Part shown: positions 9,912-20,750 of the stretch, in pieces | Layout of the letters: each line of letters opens with the position of its first letter | Numbering within the stretch: the stretch's first letter is position 1 | Assembly: GCA_028752905.1 (NCBI GenBank) | Contig: JAQNBH010000007.1 | Location: 12,610,653-12,674,652 of the forward strand | DNA length: 64,000 nucleotides | DNA from: Cladorhizidae sp. MBARI D1340-BT2 | Lineage: Eukaryota > Porifera > Demospongiae > Poecilosclerida > Cladorhizidae | Reading direction: 5' to 3' | Position numbers and translations under genes: made by a program | The notes under the pieces: generated by a model | The model's database searches: none | What the model was told of the DNA's origin: nothing | What the model saw: only the letters and a program-made list of their open reading frames with translations

Positions 9912-10757
9912 TACAATGCATCCACCACCTAGCATAGAGCCTCACTCTTTCATGCACACTGGGGCTGGTGGGAGTCTTATACAATGCATCCACCACCTAG
10001 CATAGAGCCTTACTCTTTCATGCACACTGGCCTGGTGGGAGTCTCCTACAATGCATCCACCACCTAGCATAGAGCCTCACTCTTTCATGCACACTGGGCT
10101 GGTGGGGGGCAGTCTCCTACAATGCATCCACCACCTAGCATAGATCCTTACTCTTTCATGCACACTGGCCTGGTGGGAGTCTCCTACAATGCATCCACCA
10201 CCTAGCATAGAGCCTTACTCTTTCATGCACACTGGCCTGGTGGGAGTCTCCTACAATGCATCCACCACCTAGCATAGAGCCTCACTCTTTCATGCACACT
10301 GGGCTGGTGGGAGTCTCCTACAATGCATCCACCACCTAGCATAGAGCCTCACTCTTTCATGCACACTGGGCTGGTGGGAGTCTCCTACAATGCATCCACC
10401 ACCTAGCATAGAGCCTCACTCTTTCATGCACACTGGGCTGGTGGGAGTCTCCTACAATGCATCCACCACCTAGCATAGAGCCTCACTCTTTCATGCACAC
10501 TGGGCTGGTGGCAGTCTCCTACAATGCATCCACCGCCTAGCATAGAGCCTCACTCTTTCATGCACACTGGGCTGGTGGGGGGGAGTCTCCTACAATGCAT
10601 CCACCACCTAGCATAGAGCCTTACTCTTTCATGCACACTGGGCTGGTGGCAGTCTCCTACAATGCATCCACCACCTAGCATAGAGCCTCACTCTTTCATG
10701 CACACTGGGCTGGTGGGGGGGGAGTCTCCTACAATGCATCCACCACCTAGCATAGAG
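9912..10757. repeat. 67-bp minisatellite carrying copies of the MLX exon end and 5' splice site, about 13 copies
   Basis: The unit is tacaatgcatccaccaccta followed by gcatagagcc(t/c)(c/t)actctttcatgcacactgg and a variable ggtggg run. On the minus strand each unit reads CATGAAAGA|GT(G/A)AGG, which is the last nine bases of the MLX leucine-zipper exon plus its donor site. The array ends exactly where the true exon begins: the last unit reads gccttactctttcatg and then continues into exon sequence (atctccaggg) instead of cacactgg. Units differ mainly in the G-run length, G/A at donor position +3 and gggctgg/ggcctgg. Confidence 0.92.
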
Positions 10758-10763
10758 CCTTAC

Positions 10764-10863
10764 TCTTTCATGATCTCCAGGGCTTCTACTTCTCGTTTCA
10801 GTCTCTCCAGTTCCTCCTCTTTCTTCTCCGATTGCTTATGCAAGAATATGATGTAGTCAATGG
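10764..10863 (-). CDS. MLX: MLX-like bHLH-leucine zipper: helix 2 and zipper exon
   Basis: Minus-strand exon with acceptor ccacctcctcccacag ending at 10864 and donor GA|GTAAGG at 10763-10762. Joined to the 14399-14489 exon with a split codon (A|CC), it reads TIDYIIFLHKQSEKKEEE and then LERLKREVEALEIMK. This matches the helix-2 and leucine-zipper part of Max-like protein X, whose human version has TIDYIQFLHKE at this place. MLX dimerises through this zipper with MondoA/ChREBP and MXD/MNT proteins and binds E-boxes in the nucleus. The exon ends in phase, so more coding exons are expected downstream on the minus strand. I could not find the MLX C-terminal domain in the 10 kb below; transposon relics fill it. 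Confidence 0.88.
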
Positions 10864-10879
10864 CTGTGGGAGGAGGTGG

Positions 10880-11455
10880 GAGATGTGATGTGTGAGAGGG
10901 ACAGACGAGAGAGAAGGGAGAGGAAGAGGAGGGGATTAGTAAATGGGAGTGAGATCGAGAGCAAGACACAGAAGATGATGTAGGATAGAGGGCAGCAAAG
11001 AGAGAGTAAGAGGTGAGAGAGAAGAAGAGGTGAAGAGGAGAGGGAATGGAAGGGGAGAGCAGAGAAGAGGAGGAGGGGGGATGGGACAAAAGAAGGGAAA
11101 GTTACAACAAAGAGGAGAGAGAGAAAGAGAAGGAATGGAGAAGATAGGAGACCAGGGAAGCAGGAGAGAAGAATCAAGGAGTGGAGGACAAGAAGAGAGA
11201 AAGAGAAAGAAACAAATGGAGGAGAGAGAGAATTGAGGAGGACAAAAGAAAAAAAGGAGAGTGGATGAGGAAGAGGTAGTGGGCGGAGTAGAGAGAAACA
11301 TTAATGCATAATGGGGTAGAAACTGAAAATGCAGAGCATGGGGAAGAAAGAGTTAACTCGAGGAAGGAAGGGATACATAGTCCGGTGCTTTGGAAAAATA
11401 TTTGAAGAAGGAAAAGAAAGAAGAAGAAAAAGGAAAAATTTACTGGAGCTGGAGC
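10880..11455. other. Long purine-rich (GA) tract in MLX intron
   Basis: About 570 bp of the plus strand is nearly all A and G with few pyrimidines. On the transcribed (minus-sense) strand it is therefore a very long CT-rich tract directly upstream of the MLX acceptor at 10864. Several overlapping minus-strand Ser/Pro/Leu frames here are low-complexity artefacts. Confidence 0.85.
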
Positions 11456-11460
11456 AGTAG

Positions 11461-14224
11461 TCCCACACACAGAGCTCAGCAAGGCTAGGCCACCAGCATG
11501 CAGCTAGTGTTCCCACACAGAGCTCAGCAAGGCTAGGGCACCAGCATGCAGCTAGTGTTCCCACACAGAGCTCAGCAAGGCTAGGCCACCAGCATGCAGC
11601 TAGTGTTCCCACACAGAGCTCAGCAAGGCTAGGGCACCAGCATGCAGCTAGTGTTCCCACACAGAGCTCAGCAAGGCTAGGCCACCAGCATGCAGCTAGT
11701 GTTCCCACACAGAGCTCAGCAAGGCTAGGGCACCAGCATGCAGCTAGTGTTCCCACACAGTGCTCAGCAAGGCTAGGCCACCAGCATGCAGCTAGTGTTC
11801 CCACACAGAGCTCAGCAAGGCTAGGACACCAGCATGCAGATAGTGTTCCCACACAGAGCTCAGCAAGGCTAGGGCACCAGCATGCAGCTAGTGTTCCCAC
11901 ACAGAGCTCAGCAAGGCTAGGGCACCAGCATGCAGCTAGTGTTCCCACACAGAGCTCAGCAAGGATAGGGCACCAGCATGCAGCTAGTGTTCCCACACAG
12001 AGCTCAGCAAGGCTAGGCCACCAGCATGCAGCTAGTGTTCCCACACAGAGCTCAGCAAGGCTAGGCCACCAGCATGCAGCTAGTGTTCCCACACAGAGCT
12101 CAGCAAGGCTAGGGCACCAGCATGCAGCTAGTGTTCCCACACAGAGCTCAGCAAGGCTAGGACACCAGCATGCAGCTAGTGTTCCCACACAGAGCTCAGC
12201 AAGGCTAGGGCACCAGCATGCAGCTAGTGTTCCCACACAGAGCTCAGCAAGGCTAGGGCACCAGCATGCAGCTAGTGTTCCCACACAGAGCTCAGCAAGG
12301 CTACATGCAGCTAGTGTTCCCACACAGTACTCAGCAAGGCTAGGGCACCAGCATGCAGCTAGTGTTCCCACACAGTGCTCAGCAAGGCTAGCATGCAGCT
12401 AGTGTTCCCACACAGTACTCAGCAAGGCTAGGGCACCGGCATGCAGCTAGTGTTCCCACACAGAGCTCAGCAAGGCTAGGGCACCAGCATGCAGCTAGTG
12501 TTCCCACACAGAGCTCAGCAAGGCCAGGACACCAGCATGCAGCTAGTGTTCCCACACAGAGCTCAGCAAGGCACCAGCATGCAGCTAGTGTTCCCACACA
12601 GAGCTCAGCAAAGCTAAGACACCAGCATGCAGCTAGTGTTCCCACACAGAGCTCAGCAAGGCTAGCATGCAGCTAGTGTTCCCACACAGAGCTCAGCAAG
12701 GCTAGAACACCAGCATGCAGCTAGTGTTCCCACACAGAGCTCAGCAAGGCTAGGCCACCAGCATGCAGATAGTGTTCCCACACAGAGCTCAGCAAGGCTA
12801 GGGCACCAGCATGCAGCTAGTGTTCCCACACAGAGCTCAGCAAGGCCAGGACACCAGCATGCAGCTAGTGTTCCCACACAGAGCTCAGCAAGGCTAGGAC
12901 ACCAGCATGCAGCTAGTGTTCCCACACAGAGCTCAGCAAGGCTAGGGCACCAGCATGCAGCTAGTGTTCCCACACAGAGCTCAGCAAGGCTAGGCCACCA
13001 GCATGCAGCTAGTGTTCCCACACAGAGCTCAGCAAGGCTAGGGCACCAGCATGCAGCTAGTGTTCCCACACAGTGCTCAGCAAGGCTAGGCCACCAGCAT
13101 GCAGCTAGTGTTCCCACACAGAGCTCAGCAAGGCTAGGGCACCAGCATGCAGCTAGTGTTCCCACACAGAGCTCAGCAAGGCTAGGGCACCAGCATGCAG
13201 CTAGTGTTCCCACACAGAGCTCAGCAAGGCTAGGACACCAGCATGCAGCTAGTGTTCCCACACAGAGCTCAGCAAGGCTAGGCCACCAGCATGCAGCTAG
13301 TGTTCCCACACAGAGCTCAGCAAGGCTAGGGCACCAGCATGCAGCTAGTGTTCCCACACAGAGCTCAGCAAGGCTAGGACACCAGCATGCAGCTAGTGTT
13401 CCCACACAGAGCTCAGCAAGGCTAGGGCACCAGCATGCAGCTAGTGTTCCCACACAGAGCTCAGCAAGGCTACATGCAGCTAGTGTTCCCACACAGAGCT
13501 CAGCAAGGCTAGGGCACCAGCATGCAGCTAGTGTTCCCACACAGAGCTCAGCAAGGCTAGGACACCAGCATGCAGCTAGTGTTCCCACACAGAGCTCAGC
13601 AAGGCTAGGGCACCAGCATGCAGCTAGTGTTCCCACACAGAGCTCAGCAAGGCTAGGCCACCAGCATGCAGCTAGTGTTCCCACACAGAGCTCAGCAAGG
13701 CTAGGCCACCAGCATGCAGCTAGTGTTCCCACACAGAGCTCAGCAAGGCTAGGGCACCAGCATGCAGCTAGTGTTCCCACACAGAGCTCAGCAAGGCTAC
13801 ATGCAGCTAGTGTTCCCACACAGAGCTCAGCAAGGCTAGGGCACCAGCATGCAGCTAGTGTTCCCACACAGAGCTCAGCAAGGCTAGGACACCAGCATGC
13901 AGCTAGTGTTCCCACACAGAGCTCAGCAAGGCTAGGGCACCAGCATGCAGCTAGTGTTCCCACACAGAGCTCAGCAAGGCTAGGCCACCAGCATGCAGCT
14001 AGTGTTCCCACACAGAGCTCAGCAAGGCTAGGCCACCAGCATGCAGCTAGTGTTCCCACACAGAGCTCAGCAAGGCTAGGGCACCAGCATGCAGCTAGTG
14101 TTCCCACACAGAGCTCAGCAAGGCTAGGCCACCAGCATGCAGCTAGTGTTCCCACACAGAGCTCAGCAAGGCTAGGCCACCAGCATGCAGCTAGTGTTCC
14201 CACACAGTACTCAGCAAGGCTAGG
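11461..14224. repeat. 48-bp minisatellite, about 57 copies
   Basis: The unit is cccacacagagctcagcaag followed by gctagg(g/c/a)caccagcatgcagctagtgtt (48 bp). Because 48 is 16 codons, the minus strand stays open for hundreds of codons (units read LAACWCPSLAELCVGT). These open frames (12662-14371, 11301-12371) are array artefacts. Units vary at one base (g, c or a) and by occasional deletions (12304, 12400, 12570, 13471, 13798). The array fills the intron between the 14399-14489 and 10764-10863 exons. Confidence 0.97.
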
Positions 14225-14398
14225 ACATGCTTTTACAACAACTACTGCAGGTAAAGGAGAGAGAGAGAGAGGTGAGGGTAGACAGAAAAAAGTGGAAGAG
14301 GGCAATATGGGAAGAGAAAGAAGGTGAAGGAAAGGAGTAGCCATGAGACACACAAGACCTTGTGATAGCATTGATGGCGTCCATCTAACTCGACTTAC

Positions 14399-14489
14399 TC
14401 CTCTGAAGCTTGGTGGCTCTGCTCAGCTTGGTGCCAGTTGGAGGCTGCTTGCATGTGGGGACCAACTCGGACAGTGTGTCGTACCCAGT
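14399..14489 (-). CDS. MLX: MLX-like bHLH: loop and helix 1 exon
   Basis: Minus-strand exon with acceptor gtgcccaacag ending at 14490 and donor AGGA|GTAAGT. It reads TGYDTLSELVPTCKQPPTG, then TKLSRATKLQR. Human MLX has GYDDLQTIVPTCQ and KLSKAIVLQK here. It starts in phase 0, directly after the basic-region exon (…RRDIIK|TGYD), and ends in phase 1, matching the next exon. Together the three exons give a continuous, uninterrupted bHLH-Zip domain. Confidence 0.88.
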
Positions 14490-14499
14490 CTGTTGGGCA

Positions 14500-15690
14500 C
14501 ACCAATAAGAACAAAACAAGTGGGATGAATATATATATATATAAGTTGACACCAGTGGCCAGTGACACTGCTGGGGTATGAGGCTTACACACTAGAAGGC
14601 CAAGTACTCCTCAAGCCTGCTAGATATTGACACCAGTGGCCACTGACACTGCTGGGGTCCACACTAGAATTTTCTGACTGGGTTGGGTAGATGCATCCAA
14701 TGTGTCACAGGATAGGTCGAGTCCAAAGCTCACTTGTTTGATGGTCTCTTCTGTGGCTGTCCAGAGAGGTAATGCTGCCTCTGTCATGGGAGCTATTTCT
14801 ACCTCACAGGTTTGGAAAACTTTTGCTAGAGCCATTATTATTATTATTATTATTATTATTGTAGAAGTAATAATGGAAGTAATAGTAATAGTTATTATCA
14901 TAATAAATATATAATAATAATATTAATTAATTAACTAAAAAAATAATATATTAAAAAAACCCTATACGCATGCCCAGTAGGCAGCCGAGTCATAATACAG
15001 TCATAAAGCTGCACTTCTGGTGGGATGGGCCAGCCTACAAGAAAAGGAAAGGAATTTTTAAAAAAGTCTGACAATTGCAACTTCCAGCATGGCTGTCTCT
15101 TCCAGGCCTCTGGAAGCCTTTCTGCTGAGGAAGGCTGCATGCATAGGCACCTCAACTCACCTGGAACCTCTCCGAATCCATTCACTTATGAGGAAGGAGG
15201 CACTCCTGGATGGATTTCTTAGCTGTTAAGTTTTGTTGCAGATTCAGCCAGACGTAGCTAGTGCTGTGTAGGAGCCAATTCTTATTCCAAACTGCAGCTT
15301 ACTGTATTTCCATTCTAACTCTTTGAGCGAAGTGAGAGACGACAATTTTTTCCCCCCTCAGGCATACGAGCGTATGTACGTTCATCACACGGAGCAATAG
15401 ACGGCCTCCATTATACGCGCATGCATGGCAACAGCATAATTCTACGCATTCGCTTACTGTAATTGCCAGAGAAGGTTCAGTGTAATCATGGCACGAAGGG
15501 ATGAAAATGGGCAAAGAAATGAGCGAGAAGAGCAAAGTGTGCTGGAGAAACAGGAACAGAGGAGAACTGGGCTATGAAAAATCGTTTTGCCTCAAGAGTG
15601 TGTGTGTTCCTACATTCATCTCATGGAGAATAAACTGCTTCTGTGCCAGTGTGCATGAACTGCTCTATAACTCTGCTATTCTCATCTATT
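14500..15690. other. MLX intron sequence, no gene seen
   Basis: Contains two partial copies of a 'ccagtggcca(g/c)tgacactgctgggg' segment (14551 and 14631), an (ATT)n microsatellite at about 14833-14865, an AT-rich stretch to 14970, and a CpG-bearing segment at 15320-15450. Minus-strand frames near 14620-14820 look superficially coding. They cannot be MLX exons because the flanking exons already join directly within the bHLH domain. Confidence 0.6.
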
Positions 15691-15696
15691 CTCAAT

Positions 15697-16440
15697 TGAC
15701 ATAATTACATCACAACAATCAATTTCAATTTCACTCTCTGGATGTTTCGACTAGATGCTCCTGCCTTCATCAGGAATATTGAAGGCTAGAGCATCTAGTC
15801 ATTATTCCTGATGAAGGCAGGAGCATCTAGTCATTATTCCTGATGAAGGCTAGAACATCTAGTCATTATTCCTGATGAAGGCTAGAGCATCTAGTAATTA
15901 TTCCTGATGAAGGCAGGAGCAACTAGTCATTATTCCTGATGAAGGCTAGAACATCTAGTCATTATTCCTGATGAAGGCTAGAGCATCTAGTAATTATTCC
16001 TGATGAAGGCTAGAGCATCTAGTCATTATTCCTGATGAAGGCTAGAGCATCTAGTCATTATTCCTGATGAAGGCTAGACATCTAGTCATTATTCCTGATG
16101 AAGGCTAGAGCATCTAATCATTACTCCTGATGAAGGCTAGAGCACCTAGTCATTATTCCTGATGAAGGCTAGAGTATCTAATCATTATTCCTGATGAAGG
16201 CTAGAGCATCTAGTCATTATTCCTGATGATGGCTAGAGCATCTAGTCATTATTCCTGATGAAGGCTAGAACATCTTGATTATTCCTGATGAAGGCTAGAG
16301 CATCTAGTCATTATTCCTGATGAAGGCTAGAGCATCTAGTCATTATTCCTGATGAAGGCTAGAGCATCTAGTCATTATTCCTGATGAAGGCTAGACTATC
16401 TTGTCGAAACGTCAAGAGAATAAATTAAAGTTGATTACTG
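15697..16440. repeat. Palindromic dispersed repeat with internal 31-bp array carrying hammerhead-like core
   Basis: The left arm (15690-15775) reads, on the minus strand, CTGATGAAGGCAGGAGCATC then TAGTCGAAACATCC. The right arm ends at 16381-16415 as ctgatgaaggctagactatc then ttgtcgaaacgtc on the plus strand. Between them lies an array of about 20 copies of attattcctgatgaaggcta followed by gagcatctagtc. The array unit keeps the CTGATGA core and the CUAG/CUAG hairpin but lacks the GAAA part. Related palindromes occur at 21.8, 23.4, 46.6 and 53.8 kb. It lies in the MLX intron. Confidence 0.8.
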
Positions 16441-16701
16441 AGAAAGCTATCGTAATATTCTCATATATTTTGGTCTCAGCCCATACATTGCCACACGGCC
16501 TCGCTGGACATCTTATCTTAAAACATTTCTTGCCTCGCTGGACATCTTATCTTAAAACATTTCTTGTAAGACTAAGAATACCGAGACAAGTTGCATCTCA
16601 TTAACAACACACACACACACGCCCACAAGTTTAATCAGTGACCCCCTCCCATTGGCACACGAGTTGTACCCCTTCTTGCAGACGTGCGTGCACGCACGTA
16701 C

Positions 16702-16802
16702 CTTGATAATGTCCCTCCGTCTCTGCTCATTGATGGTGTGCATGTCCTTCCTCGTCAGCCCCTTCTGGTCCTGAGCATCGTCTCCTGTCATCTCATCGTC
16801 GT
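16702..16802 (-). CDS. MLX: MLX-like bHLH: acidic linker and DNA-binding basic region exon
   Basis: Minus-strand exon with acceptor gtttctttggtcctgcag ending at 16803 and donor AAG|GTACGT. With the split codon G|AC it reads DDDEMTGDDAQDQKGLTRKD and then MHTINEQRRRDIIK. The H..NEQRRR.I pattern is the E-box-contacting basic region (human MLX HTQAEQKRRDAIK): His, Glu and Arg contact CACGTG in Myc/Max-type factors. It ends in phase 0 exactly where helix 1 starts on the next exon. Confidence 0.88.
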
Positions 16803-16954
16803 CTGCAGGACCAAAGAAACAAGTGCATCATGTGATGATCAACGCCGACAAACTGATAGTGTGAGTATTCTTTATAACTGCATAAGTGTACATGAGACTT
16901 GGCATTGTTTTGGTATTAGAGTCAGGCCTCAGTAAAGAGTCAGTCAGCCACCCT

Positions 16955-17170
16955 CAAGGACTTGGCAAGAGTTGCACAGGAGAACTCCAGAACTAACCAA
17001 ACATGGCAGATACACCCTTCAAGGACTTGGCAAGAGTTGCACAGGAGGACTCCAGAACTAACCAAACATGGCAGATGCTATTCTACACCACGTTCCTCAA
17101 GGACTTGGCAAAAGTTACACAGGAGAACTCCAGAACTAACCAAACATGGCAGATGTTACTCTACACCAAG
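16955..17170. repeat. Minisatellite, 3 copies of about 63-78 bp
   Basis: caaggacttggcaagagttg followed by cacaggagaactccagaactaaccaaacatggcag is repeated three times with spacers of different length. It runs to the tail sequence at 17170. Confidence 0.85.
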
Positions 17171-17520
17171 TGTTCCTGTATGGTTACTTGTTTTTATTAC
17201 ACATTTTGTTTGAACAAGATTCTCTTCAGTTAATCTACTGACCGCTCAACAAATTCAGCTGCATAGCACGCGAGTTAGCTTGATTGTGTCAAAGAACCAT
17301 CTTTGCCCATGAGGATTTTCCCACAATCAAGAAACAGATTAGTCGTGCTTTAAGATTTAAATCAGCTTCTTCGGTGCTTGAAAAACCAAAAAGCTGATTT
17401 GAAGATACAAATTTTAAAGCATGTGATGTCAGCTGAGAGTAATCGTGCAAGATTAGTTGTAGACAGGCATTGGAAGATTTGGAGCCACCTGGTAACCCAA
17501 ATTGCTATGAATGGACTTCG

Positions 17521-17554
17521 TACCAGTTATATGGGGGGGGGGGGGGGGGGAGGA
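17521..17554. repeat. Poly-G tract
   Basis: atggggggggggggggggggaggac: an uninterrupted run of about 19 G. Length in the raw data is likely unreliable. Confidence 0.9.
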
Positions 17555-17589
17555 CAGAGATCAAGACAGATCTTCTGAAAACGATCTTC

Positions 17590-17830
17590 ATGGACAAGTT
17601 AACTCTCTGTGGTTCTTATGGTTGCTAGGTCACTGGTGTACTACCTTAGCAAAGGATTCAAGACATGCTGGAACTTCAAGGTTGGTTCTTATGGTTGCTA
17701 GGTCACTGGTGTACTACCTTAGCAAAGGATTCAAGACATGCTGGAACTTCAAGGTTAACTCTCTGTGGTTCTTATGGTTGCTATGTAGGTCCACTGGTCC
17801 TTAGCAAAGGATTCCAGACATGCTGGAAGT
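17590..17830. repeat. About 80-bp tandem repeat, 3 copies
   Basis: ggttcttatggttgctaggt followed by cactggtgtactaccttagcaaaggattcaagacatgctggaac is repeated at about 17610, 17690 and 17768 (the last diverged). It shares the core 'cttagcaaaggattcaag' with the 36-bp array at 18.05-19.7 kb, which probably grew out of this sequence. Confidence 0.85.
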
Positions 17831-18054
17831 GTTTACAGCACTACATGTACTAAGAAGTGACAACTTCTACTCTGGCTAAGATGATACCAAAGTGAACTGT
17901 AGCTGAAATACCAGCTTCGTTTTAGGGCTTTGATAGTCGCCCACCATTTTAAAAGGTAGATATTGGGAGTAGTGTACATAACAGACTCCCAGGAAAAATG
18001 AATCTTTGTTAAGATGAATCCCTCAGTTTCTACACATTTAAATTTAAATATCCA

Positions 18055-19697
18055 CGTGTTCACTAGCTTAGCAAACGATTCAAGCATCAGAGTGTTCACT
18101 AGCTCAGCAAAGGATTCAAGCATCAGAGAGTTCACTAGCTTAGCAAAGGATTCAAGCATCAGAGGTTCACTAGCTCAGCAAAGGATTCAAGCATTAGAGT
18201 GTTCACTAGCTTAGCAAAGGATTCAAGCATTAGAGTGTTCACTAGCTTAGCAAAGGATTCAAGCATTAGAGTGTTCACTAGCTTAGCAATAGATTCAAGC
18301 ATTAGAGTGTTCACTAGCTTAGCAAAGGATTCAAGCATTAGAGTGTTCACTAGCTTAGCAAAGGATTCAAGCATTAGAGTGTTCACTAGCTTAGCAAAGG
18401 ATTCAAGTATCAAGAGTGTTCACTAGCTTAGCAATAGATTCAAGCATTAGAGTGTTCACTAGCTTAGCAAAGGATTCAAACATTAGAGTGTTCACTAGCT
18501 CAGCAAAGGATTCAAGCATTAGAGTGTTCACTAGCTTAGCAAAGGATTCAAACATTAGAGTGTTCACTAGCTTAGCAAAGGATTCAAGCATTAGAGTGTT
18601 CACTAGCTTAGCAAAGGATTCAAGCATTAGAGTGTTCACTAGCTTAGCAAAGGATTCAAGCATTAGAGTGTTCACTAGCTTAGCAAAGGATTCAAGCATT
18701 AGAGTGTTCACTAGCTTAGCAATAGATTCAAGCATTAGAGTGTTCACTAGCTTAGCAAAGGATTCAAGCATTAGAGTGTTCACTAGCTTAGCAAAGGATT
18801 CAAGCATTAGAGTGTTCACTAGCTTAGCAAAGGATTCAAGCATTAGAGAGTTCACTAGCTTAGCAAAGGATTCAAACATCAGAGGTTCACTAGCTTAGCA
18901 AAGGATTCAAGCATCAGAGAGTTCACTAGCTTAGCAAAGGATTCAAGTATCAGAGTGTTCACTAGCTTAGCAAAGGATTCAAGCATTAGAGTGTTCACTA
19001 GCTTAGCAAAGGATTCAAACATCAGAGTGTTCACTAGCTTAGCAATAGATTCAAGCATTAGAGAGTTCACTAGCTTAGCAAAGGATTCAAGCATTAGAGT
19101 GTTCACTAGCTTAGCAAAGGATTCAAGCATTAGAGAGTTCACTAGCTTAGCAAAGGATTCAAGCATTAGAGAGTTCACTAGCTTAGCAAAGGATTCAAGC
19201 ATCAAGAGTGTTCACTAGCTTAGCAAAGGATTCAAGCATTAGAGTGTTCACTAGCTTAGCAAAGGATTCAAGCATTAGAGTGTTCACTAGCTTAGCAAAG
19301 GATTCAAGCATCAGAGGTTCACTAGCTTAGCAAAGGATTCAAGCATTAGAGTGTTCACTAGCTTAGCAAAGGATTCAAGCATTAGAGTGTTCACTAGCTT
19401 AGCAAAGGATTCAAGCATCAGAGTGTTCACTAGCTTAGCAATAGATTCAAGCATCAGAGGTTCACTAGCTTAGCAAAGGATTCAAGCATTAGAGTGTTCA
19501 CTAGCTTAGCAAAGGATTCAAGCATTAGAGTGTTCACCAGCTCAGCAAAGGATTCAAGCATCAAGAGTGTTCACCAGCTTAGCAAAGGATTCAAGCATTA
19601 GAGAGTTCACTAGCTTAGCAAAGGATTCAAGCATTAGAGTGTTCACTAGCTTAGCAAAGGATTCAAGTATCAAGAGTGTTCACTAGCTTAGCAAGGC
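18055..19697. repeat. 36-bp minisatellite, about 45 copies
   Basis: The unit is gttcactagcttagcaaagg followed by attcaagcattagagt (36 bp, 12 codons), so both strands stay open for long stretches. Variants: aaagg/atag, gcatt/gcatc/acatt, agtgtt/agagtt and one-base deletions (cagaggttc). It lies in the MLX intron between exons 16702-16802 and 20272-20395. Confidence 0.97.
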
Positions 19698-19924
19698 ATG
19701 GTGTAAGTGCTTTTGGAGCTGCTAAGAAGTTGGCAAAGTGAGTTTTAGCCAAGACATCAACTTTTTAGAACGTATTTTAAGTGTTAGCAATTATGGAACA
19801 GGGCTCTAACCAATAGAGGGAGTACTACGTACGTAGCACAGTCCTTGATACAGGTGTTAGCAATGTATAGGACACACTGGGCATCTACAAAACACCTAAA
19901 AAGTTCTGGGTGGTTTACTTAGAG

Positions 19925-20205
19925 GACAGCAAGGCTGGTGTGAGGCACCAGCTTGCAGGCTCTAGGAGCACAGTAAGGCTGGTGTTAGGCACCAGCTTGC
20001 AGGCTCTGGGAGCACAGCAAGGCTGGTGTTAGGCACCAGCTTGCAGGCTCTGGGAACACAGTAAGGCTGGCGCTAGGCACCAGCTTGCAGGCTCTGGGAG
20101 CACAGTAAGGCTGGTGTTAGGCACCAGCTTGCAGGCTCTGGGAGCACAGTAAGGCTGGCGTTAGGCACTTGTCTGCAGGTCGGGGAAAATAGCAAGGCTG
20201 CACGA
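19925..20205. repeat. 44-bp minisatellite, about 6 copies
   Basis: aaggctggtgttaggcacca followed by gcttgcaggctctgggagcacagt. The last copy before the MLX exon is strongly diverged. Confidence 0.9.
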
Positions 20206-20271
20206 AGCACCTGCTTCTAATGAGAACAACATCATAGCCTCCTAGATTGAAACAAATATTTCATCCCTTAC

Positions 20272-20395
20272 CATCTCCAGTGGCGTCCATTTCTCCTACT
20301 GTGAAGGAGACCATGGAGTCATTGGTGCTGCCCCAAGCCACACCTCCTGCAGGTGTAGCCAGACTCGGATCAGAGCTCACATTTGAAGGAAGAGT
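20272..20395 (-). CDS. MLX: MLX-like gene: Ser/Thr-rich N-terminal exon
   Basis: Minus-strand exon with acceptor atcttaccttttcag ending at 20396 and donor GATG|GTAAGG. It is 124 bp, starts in phase 0 and ends in phase 1, matching the next exon's leading AC. It reads TLPSNVSSDPSLATPAGGVA, WGSTNDSMVSFTVGEMDATGD. The region before the acidic linker and basic domain is Ser-rich in MLX proteins too, but is not well conserved, so this exon is assigned by phase, splice sites and position, not by sequence match. Confidence 0.75.
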
Positions 20396-20624
20396 CTGAA
20401 AAGGTAAGATACATAATGAATCAACTCCACCCATACTGGGAAGTGCTGTACATAGTACTCCTGTTCATTGCCAACTTCAAACCGGTGGTGGTAAAAAACA
20501 CAAACAATTTTTAAATCTCAGTTAAAAACTCACTTTGACAGCTGCTAAGTATCCTAAATGGTGTTCCTGCTTACCTGATTTAGCACATTTCACTGTTTTG
20601 GTAGGTCTCCAGGCATAAAAAGAT

Positions 20625-20750
20625 CATCGACTACCTAGTTAGCCCATGTGCATGGTTTCATATAGGATCCTAGCTAGCTCATGTGCATGGCTTCATATAG
20701 GATCCTAGCCAGCTCATGTGCATGGTTTCATATAGGATCCTAGCTAGCTC
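20625..20750. repeat. About 41-bp tandem repeat, 3 copies
   Basis: agctcatgtgcatggtttca followed by tataggatcctagctagc is repeated three times, and merges into the 18-bp array that follows. Confidence 0.9.

Noticed and set aside
11301..14371. Minus-strand frames of 356 and 569 codons with LAACWCPSLAELCVGT repeats
   Set aside because: They are products of the 48-bp array (16 codons per unit) lying in the MLX intron; splice sites of the flanking exons join across it and no start, splice or motif supports a protein.
14620..14901. Minus-strand frame MALAKVFQTCEVEIAPMTEA as an extra MLX exon
   Set aside because: The basic-region exon and the helix-1 exon already join in phase within the conserved domain (RRDIIK|TGYD); an exon between them would break the bHLH fold.
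15755..16400. CRISPR-like array of 31-bp repeats
   Set aside because: The copies are contiguous with no unique spacers, and the genome is eukaryotic; it is a tandem array within a palindromic repeat.
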